Part shown: positions 22,930-32,142 of the stretch, one piece after another
How the letters are laid out: every line of letters starts with the position of its first letter
Numbering within the stretch: position 1 is the first letter of the stretch
Notes under the pieces: model-generated
Told to the model about the DNA's origin: nothing
Database searches by the model: none
The model's input: the letters and a program-made list of their open reading frames with translations, nothing else
Assembly (NCBI GenBank): GCA_002393725.1
Contig: DGTJ01000100.1
Coordinates: 1-34,983 of the forward strand
Length of the DNA stretch: 34,983 bases
Direction: 5' to 3'
Origin: Prevotella sp. UBA4339
Lineage (GTDB): Bacteria; Bacteroidota; Bacteroidia; Bacteroidales; Bacteroidaceae
Position numbers and translations under genes: made by a program

Positions 22930-23730
22930 CTATTTCTTTTGTGGAAGGCCACCTCCTACATAAGCGATACAGATACCCCTGTCCCACTGTTGGTGAATAT
23001 ACTCCTTTGGGTCATCAGGGTTAACCTGAAGATTCTGAAAACGATCATCGCCATTGCTGTAGTTTCCAAAAATCACCACGTAACTGCCTTCGCCGTAAAC
23101 AACCTGATGGATATTAAAGCCTCTGCCCCATATACCGTTTTGCACTCTCGACAACAATTCAGACGTTGACGACTCCCACATATAGCCTTGCGACAGGTAT
23201 TTGGGCGTCTTGCTCATCACGACAGTCCACGCGCTGCCGTCATAGGCCAGATCTGTAATAAAGTATCCCTTCTCTTTCTGTTCTGTTATCCATGGAGCCA
23301 GTGTTGCCCACGAATTGCGCCATATCGTCTGACCAGTGATTCCAGAGCCTTGCGACATCACGACAAGCCACTCTTTATCGCTCCTTGAGAGTGAGGTTAT
23401 GGCAAAGCCCTCCTTTGTCTTACTTTCGATCCACTCCTCTGGCCACTTGTCGGTAAGTGAGAATGACTGGTGGGTATATCCAGTATTCTTTGCCATTATG
23501 ACAAGCCATCCCTCAGATGTGTAGGCAGCTGATACGATACGCTTGCCAAGGTTCCAGTTGGATGTGATGTCAGTCTCTTCCAAGGGCTGACCTAATCCAT
23601 AGGAGTACCATGTCTGTTCTGTATAAGGCAGCCCAGACTCTGATATCAGGAGTGTTTTATTCTGCGCATAAGAACTTGTACACAGAATGCATACCAAACA
23701 CGCTACAATAAGTTTTAGTCTATTATTCAT
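22930..23730 (-). CDS. Secreted DUF7477-like protein
   Basis: 266 residues. A signal peptide (MNNRLKLIVACLVCILCTSS, cleaved near YAQ) is followed by repeated blades of the type WIESKTKEGFAITSLSRSDK EWLVVMS, seen four or five times at about 45-50 residue spacing (also WITEQKEKGYFITDLAYDGS with AWTVVMS). This pattern fits DUF7477, a repeat probably forming a beta-propeller-like fold, of unknown function. It lies 21 bases after queA and 3 bases before the DMP19-like gene, with no promoter of its own seen. Confidence 0.65.
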   Translation of the reverse strand: MNNRLKLIVACLVCILCTSSYAQNKTLLISESGLPYTEQTWYSYGLGQPLEETDITSNWNLGKRIVSAAYTSEGWLVIMAKNTGYTHQSFSLTDKWPEEWIESKTKEGFAITSLSRSDKEWLVVMSQGSGITGQTIWRNSWATLAPWITEQKEKGYFITDLAYDGSAWTVVMSKTPKYLSQGYMWESSTSELLSRVQNGIWGRGFNIHQVVYGEGSYVVIFGNYSNGDDRFQNLQVNPDDPKEYIHQQWDRGICIAYVGGGLPQKK

Positions 23731-23751
23731 ATCCTTCTTTCTTTTAATTAA

Positions 23752-24993
23752 TTACGGTATTAACAATGAAGAGTCTCCATAACTCAGGAAGCGAAAGTCG
23801 TGAGTTAGGGCATAATCATATATCCTATGCCAGTCACCATTCACAAACGCACTCACCAGAAGAAGCAGGGTCGACTGAGGCTGATGGAAATTTGTAACAA
23901 GCATTTTTACGATCTTATAGTCATATCCTGGAGCAATGATAATCTGCGTGCTGGAGTGGAGGACTTTCATTCCCTGCCTGTCCATCCACGAGGCGAGTGC
24001 CTTCAAAGAGTCCACACTGCTTATACCCTGACTATTACCATTTCCATCATAAGGCTCCCATTGTGACACATGGAGCTGGTCTTCGGCGATATCAGGATTC
24101 GCCATTATCTTCAGACCCATATAATACAGGCTCTCCAGTGTACGTACACTTGTTGTGCCTACTGCTATGGCAGAAGCATCATGGCTGATAAGTTTCTGGA
24201 TGGTATCCCGGCGCACACTGATATATTCCGTGTGCATCTCATGCCCCTCTATCTCCTCACTCTTTACAGGCTTGAATGTTCCGGCTCCAACATGAAGAGT
24301 CAACTCCTCGCGCTCAATACCTGCGGCATCAATAGCAGAGAGAACAGCTGGAGTAAAATGAAGTCCGGCTGTAGGAGCCGCAACACTTCCCTTTATCTTA
24401 GAATAAACCGTCTGATATGTCGTCTTGTCGCTCTCCTGAGTCTCACGGTTAAGATATGGAGGAATAGGCAACTCGCCCATAGCATCGATAATCTCCGCAA
24501 AACTGACAGCGCCGTTCCACTCGAAGTCAATCCGATGAGATGTACCGTGAATGGGGCCACGCGTAGCCTTAACTACTATCTTAGCTCCATTTACCTCTAT
24601 CTCCCTTGTCAGCGAACCTTCTTTCCACTTTTTCAGGTTACCGACAAGACAATACCAAGCACAGTGACCTGAGGTCTGAAACATAAGCTCATAGTCAGAA
24701 GGCTCTGCTGGCTCAAGAAGGAACACTTCGATAAGTGCACCTGTATGCTCTCCATTAGAACCTATCTTCCGGAAATGCATACGAGCCTGAATGACCTTTG
24801 TGTTGTTGAAGATCATCAATGCCCCTTTAGGGAGATAATTGGGAAGATTGAAGAACACGTCCTCTCCCACCTCGCCGTGTCTGTATATCAGCAGTTTCGA
24901 GTGATCGCGCAGGGCAATAGGGAATTTGGCTATCCGCTCGTCAGGAAGAGGATAGTTATAGTCTTTTATATGTATATGTTTTGGATCTGTCAT
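23752..24993 (-). CDS. queA: S-adenosylmethionine:tRNA ribosyltransferase-isomerase
   Basis: 413 residues, longer than E. coli QueA (356) through several short insertions. Conserved parts include YPLPDERIAKFPIALRDHSK LL near the start, FNNTKVIQARMHF, GSVAAPTAGLHFTPAVL, LTLHVGAGTFKPVKSEEIEG HEMHTEY and VTNFHQPQSTLLLLVSAF. It moves the ribosyl part of AdoMet onto preQ1 in tRNA, forming epoxyqueuosine in the cytoplasm. It overlaps the PAP2 gene by 4 bases. The first ATG of the frame gives MTDPKHIHIKDYNYPL, a normal start for the family. Confidence 0.95.
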   Translation of the reverse strand: MTDPKHIHIKDYNYPLPDERIAKFPIALRDHSKLLIYRHGEVGEDVFFNLPNYLPKGALMIFNNTKVIQARMHFRKIGSNGEHTGALIEVFLLEPAEPSDYELMFQTSGHCAWYCLVGNLKKWKEGSLTREIEVNGAKIVVKATRGPIHGTSHRIDFEWNGAVSFAEIIDAMGELPIPPYLNRETQESDKTTYQTVYSKIKGSVAAPTAGLHFTPAVLSAIDAAGIEREELTLHVGAGTFKPVKSEEIEGHEMHTEYISVRRDTIQKLISHDASAIAVGTTSVRTLESLYYMGLKIMANPDIAEDQLHVSQWEPYDGNGNSQGISSVDSLKALASWMDRQGMKVLHSSTQIIIAPGYDYKIVKMLVTNFHQPQSTLLLLVSAFVNGDWHRIYDYALTHDFRFLSYGDSSLLIP

Positions 24994-25646
24994 GCAAATG
25001 TTGATTTTAATAGTGCGTAGATGAGCGTAAACACAAGTACGCTAACAGGAATATTCATATCTTGGGGAGCATATCTTGCTTCATCACTACGATAGACACG
25101 ACGATAGAGCAGATATGCCAGAGAGCCGCAGATGGCACCCCAGCAGAGTCCTACTATAATATCGCCGGGGAAATGGACGCCAAGATACATTCTGGTCCAG
25201 CAGTTGGTAAGTGACCAGAGAACCATAGCCGATGTGAGAAGTCTGCTACGGATGAGCCACCAGAAGAATATTGTGAGACTGAAGGTGTTGGAGGCATGGG
25301 CAGAGAAGAATCCATAGTTTCCTCCACGATAACCGTCGACAATATCCACCAATAGTCCAATCTGAGGATCGTGTGTCGGACGCCATCGCGCCACGGTTGG
25401 CTTCACAATCTCATCGTCGATGGTTCCAGCAAGAAGTACACACAGGCCTGCACATGCAACGATAAAGAATATCTTCTGAACAGTATCGTTATTCTTAAGT
25501 ACCACATAAAACAAGCTCAGATACAGCGGAACCCATGTCAGAGCATTTGTCAGAGTACGGACTAACGAGTCGAGATAGAGAGACTGACTGCCATTAAACC
25601 ATAGCAGCAGTTCCTTGTCGTATTCTATTAATGTCTGCCAATCCAT
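24990..25646 (-). CDS. PAP2-family membrane phosphatase
   Basis: 218 residues with about five or six transmembrane helices. The three phosphatase motifs are present: KPTVARWRPTHDP (about 82-94), GFFSAHASNTF (about 112-122, catalytic His) and RMYLGVHFPGDIIVG (about 152-166, second His). It likely removes phosphate from a lipid such as undecaprenyl pyrophosphate or phosphatidate at the outer face of the inner membrane. The start lies 1 base after the BatD-BatE stop and the end overlaps queA by 4 bases. Confidence 0.92.
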   Translation of the reverse strand: MDWQTLIEYDKELLLWFNGSQSLYLDSLVRTLTNALTWVPLYLSLFYVVLKNNDTVQKIFFIVACAGLCVLLAGTIDDEIVKPTVARWRPTHDPQIGLLVDIVDGYRGGNYGFFSAHASNTFSLTIFFWWLIRSRLLTSAMVLWSLTNCWTRMYLGVHFPGDIIVGLCWGAICGSLAYLLYRRVYRSDEARYAPQDMNIPVSVLVFTLIYALLKSTFA

Positions 25647-25647
25647 T

Positions 25648-28254
25648 CTAGATAAGTTCTATTTGTTTCGTCTCAATCCAGCCCTCTTTTCCGTCTGCAA
25701 GACGTACTCCCTTCCACTCTCTCATAGAAGAATCCGTGATAGTCACCTTCGTACCCTCGTGGAGAATGAAAAGATCGGTTCCTTTCTTGTCTGGTGTGCT
25801 CTTTACCGTCACAGAAGATGCTGTGACTATTGCACCCTTGCGGTTAACGAGCAGTTCTTTCTGCTGATGAGCGAAGATATTACTGAAAACGAATATCGCT
25901 ATGAGGAAGAGAGCCCCGAAGAAACCTACTTTCCTCAACCATATACGATCTGAGAAGAGATACAATAGTGCCAGGACGATAGCCAGTGCCAATGCCCAAA
26001 GAGCCGTTCGTGCCCAACCGTCAACACTTGCCAGATTAACCAGCGAGCGATACCAGGTGATGAAAAACATTTCCTGTTCTGGAGTAATCTTGTCGATAGT
26101 TTTAGAACGTGCCATCTGCAGGTTGAAACGTATGTCACGATCACTCGGTGAGAGCAGGAGTGCACGCTCATAGTTAAGCACTGCCTTGGTGATATTCTCC
26201 GTGCGATAGTAGGCATTTCCAAGATTGTAATACAAATCGGCTGAAGCACCATTCTTAAGCAATGACTCATACTCCTTGATAGCCTGCTGATATTCTCCAC
26301 GTACATAGGAAGAATCGGCTTCCGCCTTAGTCAATGCATGAGAGGAAAGCGGAAGGAGACAAGAGGCAAGAGATATGCTGATAAGCAATATCATACGCAT
26401 TGTCTGAGCACTTTTCTTACCCTTCTTCTTCATCGTATCCTCAATCTTCTCAATGGCTGTCATGGCTTTTTCGTACACCTTGTTCATATTTCCTTTAGGA
26501 TCACCTGGCGCATAACGCTCGAACTCACACTCGTCAAGTGCTCCGATAAACTGAGTTATGGTATTTTCATCTACATTACGCTCTGACAAGCGCATACTGA
26601 TGTTGTCATGAGAAAGTTGCTCGACAGGGATATTCAGTTTGTCTCCTACATATCCCCAGAGTGCACGAAGCACCTCGTCATAGAACTCGCCAGGCTTGTT
26701 CTCTTCCATCAGCCTTGATGCTTTCTTAAGACGTTTCGTTGCAACCTTGTTGGCTTTTCCGGCACGCCGTTTAGTTATATTGGCATTCTCTATTGCCCTC
26801 TGACGGAAGATCACGAACAATGAGACAAAGACCAATGCGAGCAAGATGATTGATACCACATAACCCGTTGACCCGAAGAAGAAGTCATCAAGCGAATGTT
26901 GACGTGTATCTCCTGTCTTTATATGCCGTATATCCTTATTAAGCAACTGCAGGTCTTCCTGGCCTGTGAAATCATTGACACTGCTACTTCCAGAACCTTT
27001 GGCCACATTGAGGGTAAATCCTTCTGACTTCACTGTTTCATATTTCTTTGTGGCTGTATTAAAGTAAGTGAATTCAATTGGAGGAATCTCATATTTTCCC
27101 TGATGACGTGGTACGGCAAGAATGTCGTATATCATAGAACCTTCCAAACCATTTGCCGTCAGTTTTGTTTTGTCGGTAATCTTGGCGTCATACTTGTCGA
27201 AGTCCTTTGGGAATAACACCTCAGGCTGCTTTATAAGCTTCAGATTTCCTGTTCCACTGACAATAACCCTAAGACTGACAGGGTCATTGGCTTTAACATC
27301 TGTCTTATCCACCTGAGCAGATATATTGAACCTACCAACAGCTCCGGAGAAGTTTGACGGGCGCTGTGGCAGAGGGTCTACCTGAATCTCGATACCAGGA
27401 GCCTGAATCTGTTTCTTCACTTCGATGTAGCCGGAGCCTCCATTGAAGAAGGCCTCGAATGGGTCGATGTTACGGTTCTGCTGAACTACGATACCGTTGA
27501 ATGTGATACTTGGTATCTGTAGCTTTCCGGTTATCTGCGGGAACATAACATACTGACTCCATGTCACAGTGCGATAAGGACGTCCATTAACAGTCTCCAC
27601 CTTGAAGCTCTTCTGCTGTGGGAGTTCCACCTCCTGAGTATGGAAACCTTTAAGATCAGGCATTTTTCCTTCCAACTGTGTCAGTGAGACAAGGGTGTAT
27701 ACCTTATATGTCAACAGAATTGGTTCCTGTTCATATACACGCCTTTTGTTTGCGCTGACTTTAATAAAGAGGTCGGAACCTGAAATACGGCTCCCGGCAT
27801 CACGCAACTCTGCACCTTCATCATCTCTCTGACGACGGCCGGAGCCACCATTCGACTGATTCTGTGGAGTACCGGATACTGTGATCTTCAAGGTGTTGGA
27901 TGCAATTGTTTTTCCACCTACAACCACATGGGCAGCAGGGATGGTGAAGCTACCATTCTTCGTCGCTACTACAATATATGTATAAGTTATAGATGATGAA
28001 GAGCTGGTATGCCCGTTAATCATTTGATAGCTTGACTGCATACTGCGGTTCGGACCTATAAGCACCTCAAACTCATCAGGTATGTTTCCTGCACGGAAGT
28101 CACTGACGTTCTGGGTGTTGACAGTATACGTTAGCCGGAACTGCTCTCCCATTGACACATGAGATGGGGCAGATCCAGTAAGTGTCTGCGCATAGGCCGC
28201 TACAGCGGCAATCGTCATATAAAAGAAAAATACTATTCTCTTCATTTCTACCAA
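25648..28254 (-). CDS. BatD-BatE fusion protein
   Basis: 868 residues. The BatD part (about 1-618) has a signal peptide (KRIVFFFYMTIAAVAAYAQ), repeated beta domains (GSAPSHVSMGEQFRLTYTVN and KVSANKRRVYEQEPILLTYK), a transmembrane helix (about 457-477, GYVVSIILLALVFVSLFVIF) and a cytoplasmic helical part. A second signal-like segment (MRMILLISISLASCLLPLSS, from residue 619) begins the BatE part. That part has TPR repeats (YVRGEYQQAIKEYESLLKNG, LYYNLGNAYYRTENITKAVL), two more membrane helices and a C-terminal SH3-like domain (about 800-868). In B. fragilis BatD and BatE are separate aerotolerance proteins. Start at 28254 overlaps the previous gene by 7 bases; an ATG at 28245 is equally possible. 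Confidence 0.85.
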   Translation of the reverse strand: MVEMKRIVFFFYMTIAAVAAYAQTLTGSAPSHVSMGEQFRLTYTVNTQNVSDFRAGNIPDEFEVLIGPNRSMQSSYQMINGHTSSSSSITYTYIVVATKNGSFTIPAAHVVVGGKTIASNTLKITVSGTPQNQSNGGSGRRQRDDEGAELRDAGSRISGSDLFIKVSANKRRVYEQEPILLTYKVYTLVSLTQLEGKMPDLKGFHTQEVELPQQKSFKVETVNGRPYRTVTWSQYVMFPQITGKLQIPSITFNGIVVQQNRNIDPFEAFFNGGSGYIEVKKQIQAPGIEIQVDPLPQRPSNFSGAVGRFNISAQVDKTDVKANDPVSLRVIVSGTGNLKLIKQPEVLFPKDFDKYDAKITDKTKLTANGLEGSMIYDILAVPRHQGKYEIPPIEFTYFNTATKKYETVKSEGFTLNVAKGSGSSSVNDFTGQEDLQLLNKDIRHIKTGDTRQHSLDDFFFGSTGYVVSIILLALVFVSLFVIFRQRAIENANITKRRAGKANKVATKRLKKASRLMEENKPGEFYDEVLRALWGYVGDKLNIPVEQLSHDNISMRLSERNVDENTITQFIGALDECEFERYAPGDPKGNMNKVYEKAMTAIEKIEDTMKKKGKKSAQTMRMILLISISLASCLLPLSSHALTKAEADSSYVRGEYQQAIKEYESLLKNGASADLYYNLGNAYYRTENITKAVLNYERALLLSPSDRDIRFNLQMARSKTIDKITPEQEMFFITWYRSLVNLASVDGWARTALWALALAIVLALLYLFSDRIWLRKVGFFGALFLIAIFVFSNIFAHQQKELLVNRKGAIVTASSVTVKSTPDKKGTDLFILHEGTKVTITDSSMREWKGVRLADGKEGWIETKQIELI

Positions 28255-29996
28255 TTCTTCTGTATGTTACGACGCTGTGGCTGCTGCTGAGCTTTCTTCA
28301 GTCGATCCTGCGTCTGTTTCTCCTGTTGTATGGCAGCGTTGAGAAGCTGTTCGGCATTGTCCTTACTCATCTGAGGCTTCTGCTCTTGTTGCTTCTGTTT
28401 CTGCTCGTCTTTATTCTGATCTTTTTTCTGTTCGTCTTTCTTTTCGTCTTTCTTCTGATTATCCTTATTCTGCTGGTTTTGCTGGTTCTGCTTGTCCTGT
28501 TTCTGTTTCTGATGCTTACAGAGAACAAGATTATATCTTGTCTCGTCATCGTTTGGGTTCAGTCGCAGCGCACTCTTATAAGCCTCGATGGCTTCGCCAT
28601 ACATCTTATGAGTCTGGCAGATGACACCTATATTATGGAAAGACTGGTATTTCCTTAACGGGTTTGTCTCAATTCTGGCAGCACTTTGGAACTGTTCGAT
28701 GGCAGCAGAGTCTTTCTTTTGAGCCATAAGGGCATTGCCTAGATTGTAAGCAGCCTGAGGATTCTTAGGATTCTTCTCTACTGCCTTACGATATGATACC
28801 TCTGCATTGGCATAGTCGCCTGCCTCAAACTGCTTGTTTCCCTGGCGGATATACTGACGGTCTGTCTGGGCATAGGCAGAGGTTAGCGGTGAGAAGACCG
28901 AAGTGATGGAGATGCAGACAAGCACGATCATCCTGGCGAGAGGCATTCCCTCACCTTTCATTGCAGGCTCACCTTTTCTCTTGAACAATGAGATATTCTT
29001 CAGCAGAGGATTGCGACGATCAAAAATACAAATCTCTAGTATAAGCAGTAGCAATGCCAGAATTCCAAATGCCTGGAATTGTTCATCGTAGTCACTGAAT
29101 ACTGTAGTCGAGGTCTCTTTCTTCGAGAGTTTGTCAAGCTCATTGTCAAGCTGCTGTTGGGCAGCACTATTGTTCTCTACATGGATATATGCTCCACCTC
29201 CGGCCTGAGCCACCTGACGACACATATCCTCATTGAGAGCCGACATAACGGTATTGCCAGTGTTATCCTTCATGTAGTCGCCTGATCCGGGGATAGGTAT
29301 AGGAGCACCCTGAGTGCTGCCCACACCTAATACAAATACTCTCATTCCCTTATTCTTAGCTGCCTCAGCTGCTTCAAGGGCGCCGCTCTCATGATTCTCA
29401 CCGTCAGTGATGACGATTATCGCCTTGCCGATTCCTTCCTCCTGAGTGAAGCTGTTCATCGACATATCTATGGCAGCAGCAATATCTGTTCCCTGTGTGG
29501 CCATCATTGACGGATCAATACTAGAGAGGAACATCTTTGCTGACACGTAATCGCTTGTGATAGGCAACTGTACAAAAGCATCACCGGCAAACACGATGAG
29601 TCCTATCTTATCGTTAGTGAAGTGGTCTACCAGATTCTCTATCATCATCTTACTACGGTCCAGACGGCTTGGCACGATGTCCTCTGCACGCATAGAGTTA
29701 GAGATATCAAGGGCTATAATGGTCTCTATGCCGGTACGCTTCTCATGACTGATCTTTGTGCCCATCTGAGGTCTTGCAAGCATGATGATAAGCAATGCCA
29801 AGGCAGCCTGGAGAATCCAGAACTTAACAGAGGGACGGAAACGGGACACGTCGGGCATGAGGCTCTTCAAAAGATTAGGGTCACCAAACTTCCGTAGCCT
29901 CTTCTTCTGATTACGGTACGTGAAAAACCTGAAAAGTGCAAATACTGGTATCAGCACTAACAGCCACAGGTATATAGGGTCTTCAAATCTGAACAT
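28248..29996 (-). CDS. BatB-BatC fusion protein
   Basis: 582 residues. The BatB part (about 1-345) has two N-terminal membrane helices (about 8-25, 60-77), a von Willebrand A domain with the metal site ALDISNSMRAED and TDGENHESGALEAAE, and a third helix near 315-330. At residue 351 a signal-like segment (MPLARMIVLVCISITSVFSP) starts the BatC part: TPR repeats (NKQFEAGDYANAEVSYRKAV, QAAYNLGNALMAQKKDSAAI, YGEAIEAYKSALRLNPNDDE) and a long Lys/Gln/Asp-rich tail (about 485-555). In some relatives these are two proteins. The fused form would span the membrane with both VWA and TPR domains in the periplasm. It starts 1 base after batA. Confidence 0.87.
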   Translation of the reverse strand: MFRFEDPIYLWLLVLIPVFALFRFFTYRNQKKRLRKFGDPNLLKSLMPDVSRFRPSVKFWILQAALALLIIMLARPQMGTKISHEKRTGIETIIALDISNSMRAEDIVPSRLDRSKMMIENLVDHFTNDKIGLIVFAGDAFVQLPITSDYVSAKMFLSSIDPSMMATQGTDIAAAIDMSMNSFTQEEGIGKAIIVITDGENHESGALEAAEAAKNKGMRVFVLGVGSTQGAPIPIPGSGDYMKDNTGNTVMSALNEDMCRQVAQAGGGAYIHVENNSAAQQQLDNELDKLSKKETSTTVFSDYDEQFQAFGILALLLLILEICIFDRRNPLLKNISLFKRKGEPAMKGEGMPLARMIVLVCISITSVFSPLTSAYAQTDRQYIRQGNKQFEAGDYANAEVSYRKAVEKNPKNPQAAYNLGNALMAQKKDSAAIEQFQSAARIETNPLRKYQSFHNIGVICQTHKMYGEAIEAYKSALRLNPNDDETRYNLVLCKHQKQKQDKQNQQNQQNKDNQKKDEKKDEQKKDQNKDEQKQKQQEQKPQMSKDNAEQLLNAAIQQEKQTQDRLKKAQQQPQRRNIQKNW

Positions 29997-29997
29997 C

Positions 29998-30996
29998 TTA
30001 TGGTATCCTCCTGAAAATAGTTATACGTAACAGTATCTCAAGCAATAGCGCCAATACTGCAATTATTGCAAATGGCTGGTATGCCTCATATTTCTTGCTG
30101 AATTTCTTGACGTTGAGCTTCGACTTCTCCAACTGGTCAATCTCCTGATAGATCTTACGAAGTTCTTTTGTGTTTGTCGCACGATAGAAATCACCTTCTG
30201 TCGCAACTGCAATCTCACTAAGCATCTTACTGTCAATCTCTACAGGTATGTTGACATACTGCACACCGCCAGCCACAGGCATAGGATAAGGAGCGACCTT
30301 ATTAGTACCGACACCGATAGTGTATACTCTTATACCAAGGCTCCTGGCTATTTCTGCAGCAGTCATCGGTGAGATGTCACCTCTGTTGTTACTACCGTCC
30401 GTAAGCAGGATCACCACCTTGCTCTTTGCCTTCGAATCTTTAAGTCGAGAGACGGCATTGGCAAGTCCCATACCGATGGCGGTACCGTCCTCAATAAGTC
30501 CACGGGCTGCTATGTCAGTCCTCACATTATGAAGCAAATTCAGCAGCGAGGCATGGTCGATAGTCATCGGGCACTGGGTAAACGCCTCTCCGGCAAAGAT
30601 GCTCAGACCGATATTATCATTAGGACGACCAGTGATGAACTCAGAAGCAACCTGCTTTGCCGCCTCTATACGATTGGGCTTGAGGTCCTCTGCCAGCATA
30701 GATGTGGAGACATCTATTGCCAACATGATATCGATACCTTCTATGGTCTTGTTCTTCCATGAATTCTGAGTCTGGGGACGAGCAAGCACAAATACAATCA
30801 TTGTGAAAGCCAGAATACGGAGTATTGGTGAAAGGGGCATCAGTCTGACCTTCCAGCTCTTTGGCGCATCGCGGAAGGCAAAGGTATCACCCATCCGCAT
30901 GGTGGGCTCCGTCTTCTTCCTGTACATCAGATACCAGATCACGTAAGGTATGATCAGTAACAGGAGAAACAGATATTCTTTATTGGCAAATTCCAT
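29998..30996 (-). CDS. batA: BatA-type VWA membrane protein
   Basis: 332 residues. Two membrane helices at the N-terminus (about 8-23 and 58-75), a von Willebrand A domain with the metal-ion site AIDVSTSMLAEDL (DxSxS) and TDGSNNRGDISPMTAAEIAR, and a C-terminal helix (FAIIAVLALLLEILLRITIF). It is probably a periplasmic protein-binding partner in a complex with the BatB-BatC and BatD-BatE fusions and the MoxR ATPase. B. fragilis bat genes were linked to oxygen tolerance. Gene order (moxR, DUF58, BatD-like, batA, batBC, batDE) and tight spacing support the name. Confidence 0.88.
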   Translation of the reverse strand: MEFANKEYLFLLLLIIPYVIWYLMYRKKTEPTMRMGDTFAFRDAPKSWKVRLMPLSPILRILAFTMIVFVLARPQTQNSWKNKTIEGIDIMLAIDVSTSMLAEDLKPNRIEAAKQVASEFITGRPNDNIGLSIFAGEAFTQCPMTIDHASLLNLLHNVRTDIAARGLIEDGTAIGMGLANAVSRLKDSKAKSKVVILLTDGSNNRGDISPMTAAEIARSLGIRVYTIGVGTNKVAPYPMPVAGGVQYVNIPVEIDSKMLSEIAVATEGDFYRATNTKELRKIYQEIDQLEKSKLNVKKFSKKYEAYQPFAIIAVLALLLEILLRITIFRRIP

Positions 30997-31001
30997 AATT
31001 C

Positions 31002-32108
31002 TTAATTAATCAATTGATAGGTCGAATAGACCACGTAAACCAACAATACGACACTGACAACGAGCAGGGCTGTAATGAATATCTTCAATAGGCGTCTCGT
31101 CTTAACACTGCGCTGATCCTCTTCTGACAACTGAGGTTTGACAGTCTCCTCAGTAGGAACATTGTCGAGCTTTGTCTGGTTGATAAAGTCGATAGCATTC
31201 ACGAGGTTTATGTCGTTCTCATTGATAAGCGTGGAATATTTGGCAAATTTAACCAGATCGGCTGTAGTGAATAGATGGCGCAGCTCGTCAAGCGACTTCT
31301 GGTCCTGTGTTGCCATCAGTTTCTCGATAATCTCGCTGCTGGTCATCTCCATTGCATTGAAGCCATAGCGCTCCTCAATGTATTTGCGGAGTGTGTCAGT
31401 TAGCTTGGTATAGTATTCCTTCGGATTCTCAGAGGTGACCATCTTGTCTGCCTTAATCTGCTCTATCTCCTTCATAGCCTTTTGGTGTGGAAGGAGTCTC
31501 TTAACAATACGGATATGAGTGATTATCGGTTTATTGTCACGAAGACGAACATACAGATAATATGTTAGTGCTGAGAGGATTAGAAGCAGCACACTAAACC
31601 AGAATATAGAACTCCAGTCGCTCCATAGGAAAGGATTCTCCTGAACTCCCTTAGGAGGGAAGAACTGATCAACATGAGTGGTATCCACTTCTATTGTCAA
31701 CACCTTCAGGGCAAGACTTTTTGTCTTATAAGGCTTACCGTCTACCTTCACTGTCAGTGGGGGAATATAATATAATGTGTCATCGAATGAGGTCAGAGTA
31801 TATACCATCGATTTCTCAACGAAGCCATTATCTGCTTCCTTGTCTTCTTGAGGCTGACAGTTCAGGACCTCAACTCCAGGGGTTACATATTGTGAAGGTT
31901 GGAATGTTGGAAATTCCACTTTTGAGTTCTCCTTAGAAACTGCCTTTAGTGTGACGTGTGCCTGTTGTCCTACAAGCATCTCTATATTATCGATACTTGC
32001 CTCTACAGACACTTGGGCAGACAGAGATAAAGGTAAAAAGGCAAGAAGGTAAAAAGGTAAAAACCATTTCACCCGTTCCTTCACCTTATATCCTATAATG
32101 AATTTCAT
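31002..32108 (-). CDS. BatD-like membrane protein of the moxR/bat operon
   Basis: 368 residues. A hydrophobic signal segment (WFLPFYLLAFLPLSLSAQ, about residues 15-32) is followed by a periplasmic beta-rich region (VSVEASIDNIEMLVGQQAHV), a membrane helix (about 170-189), a cytoplasmic helical domain and a C-terminal helix (about 344-364). The cytoplasmic stretch NPKEYYTKLTDTLRKYIEER YGF resembles the cytoplasmic part of BatD (KPGEFYDEVLRALWGYVGDK LNI), so the two genes look paralogous. It is often annotated as hypothetical between the DUF58 and batA genes in Bacteroidales. It starts 34 bases after the DUF58 gene and ends 5 bases before batA. Confidence 0.75.
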   Translation of the reverse strand: MKFIIGYKVKERVKWFLPFYLLAFLPLSLSAQVSVEASIDNIEMLVGQQAHVTLKAVSKENSKVEFPTFQPSQYVTPGVEVLNCQPQEDKEADNGFVEKSMVYTLTSFDDTLYYIPPLTVKVDGKPYKTKSLALKVLTIEVDTTHVDQFFPPKGVQENPFLWSDWSSIFWFSVLLLILSALTYYLYVRLRDNKPIITHIRIVKRLLPHQKAMKEIEQIKADKMVTSENPKEYYTKLTDTLRKYIEERYGFNAMEMTSSEIIEKLMATQDQKSLDELRHLFTTADLVKFAKYSTLINENDINLVNAIDFINQTKLDNVPTEETVKPQLSEEDQRSVKTRRLLKIFITALLVVSVVLLVYVVYSTYQLIN

Positions 32109-32142
32109 TTCCTTTTCTATAATTTTACCTTTTTACTTTCTA

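Noticed and set aside
32030..32140. AAGGTAAAAAGG-type repeats on both sides of the BatD-like gene start as a regulatory hairpin
   Set aside because: Most lie inside the signal-peptide coding sequence (FLPFYLLAFLP) and are explained by A/T-rich codons; the gap copy is short and has no clear partner structure.
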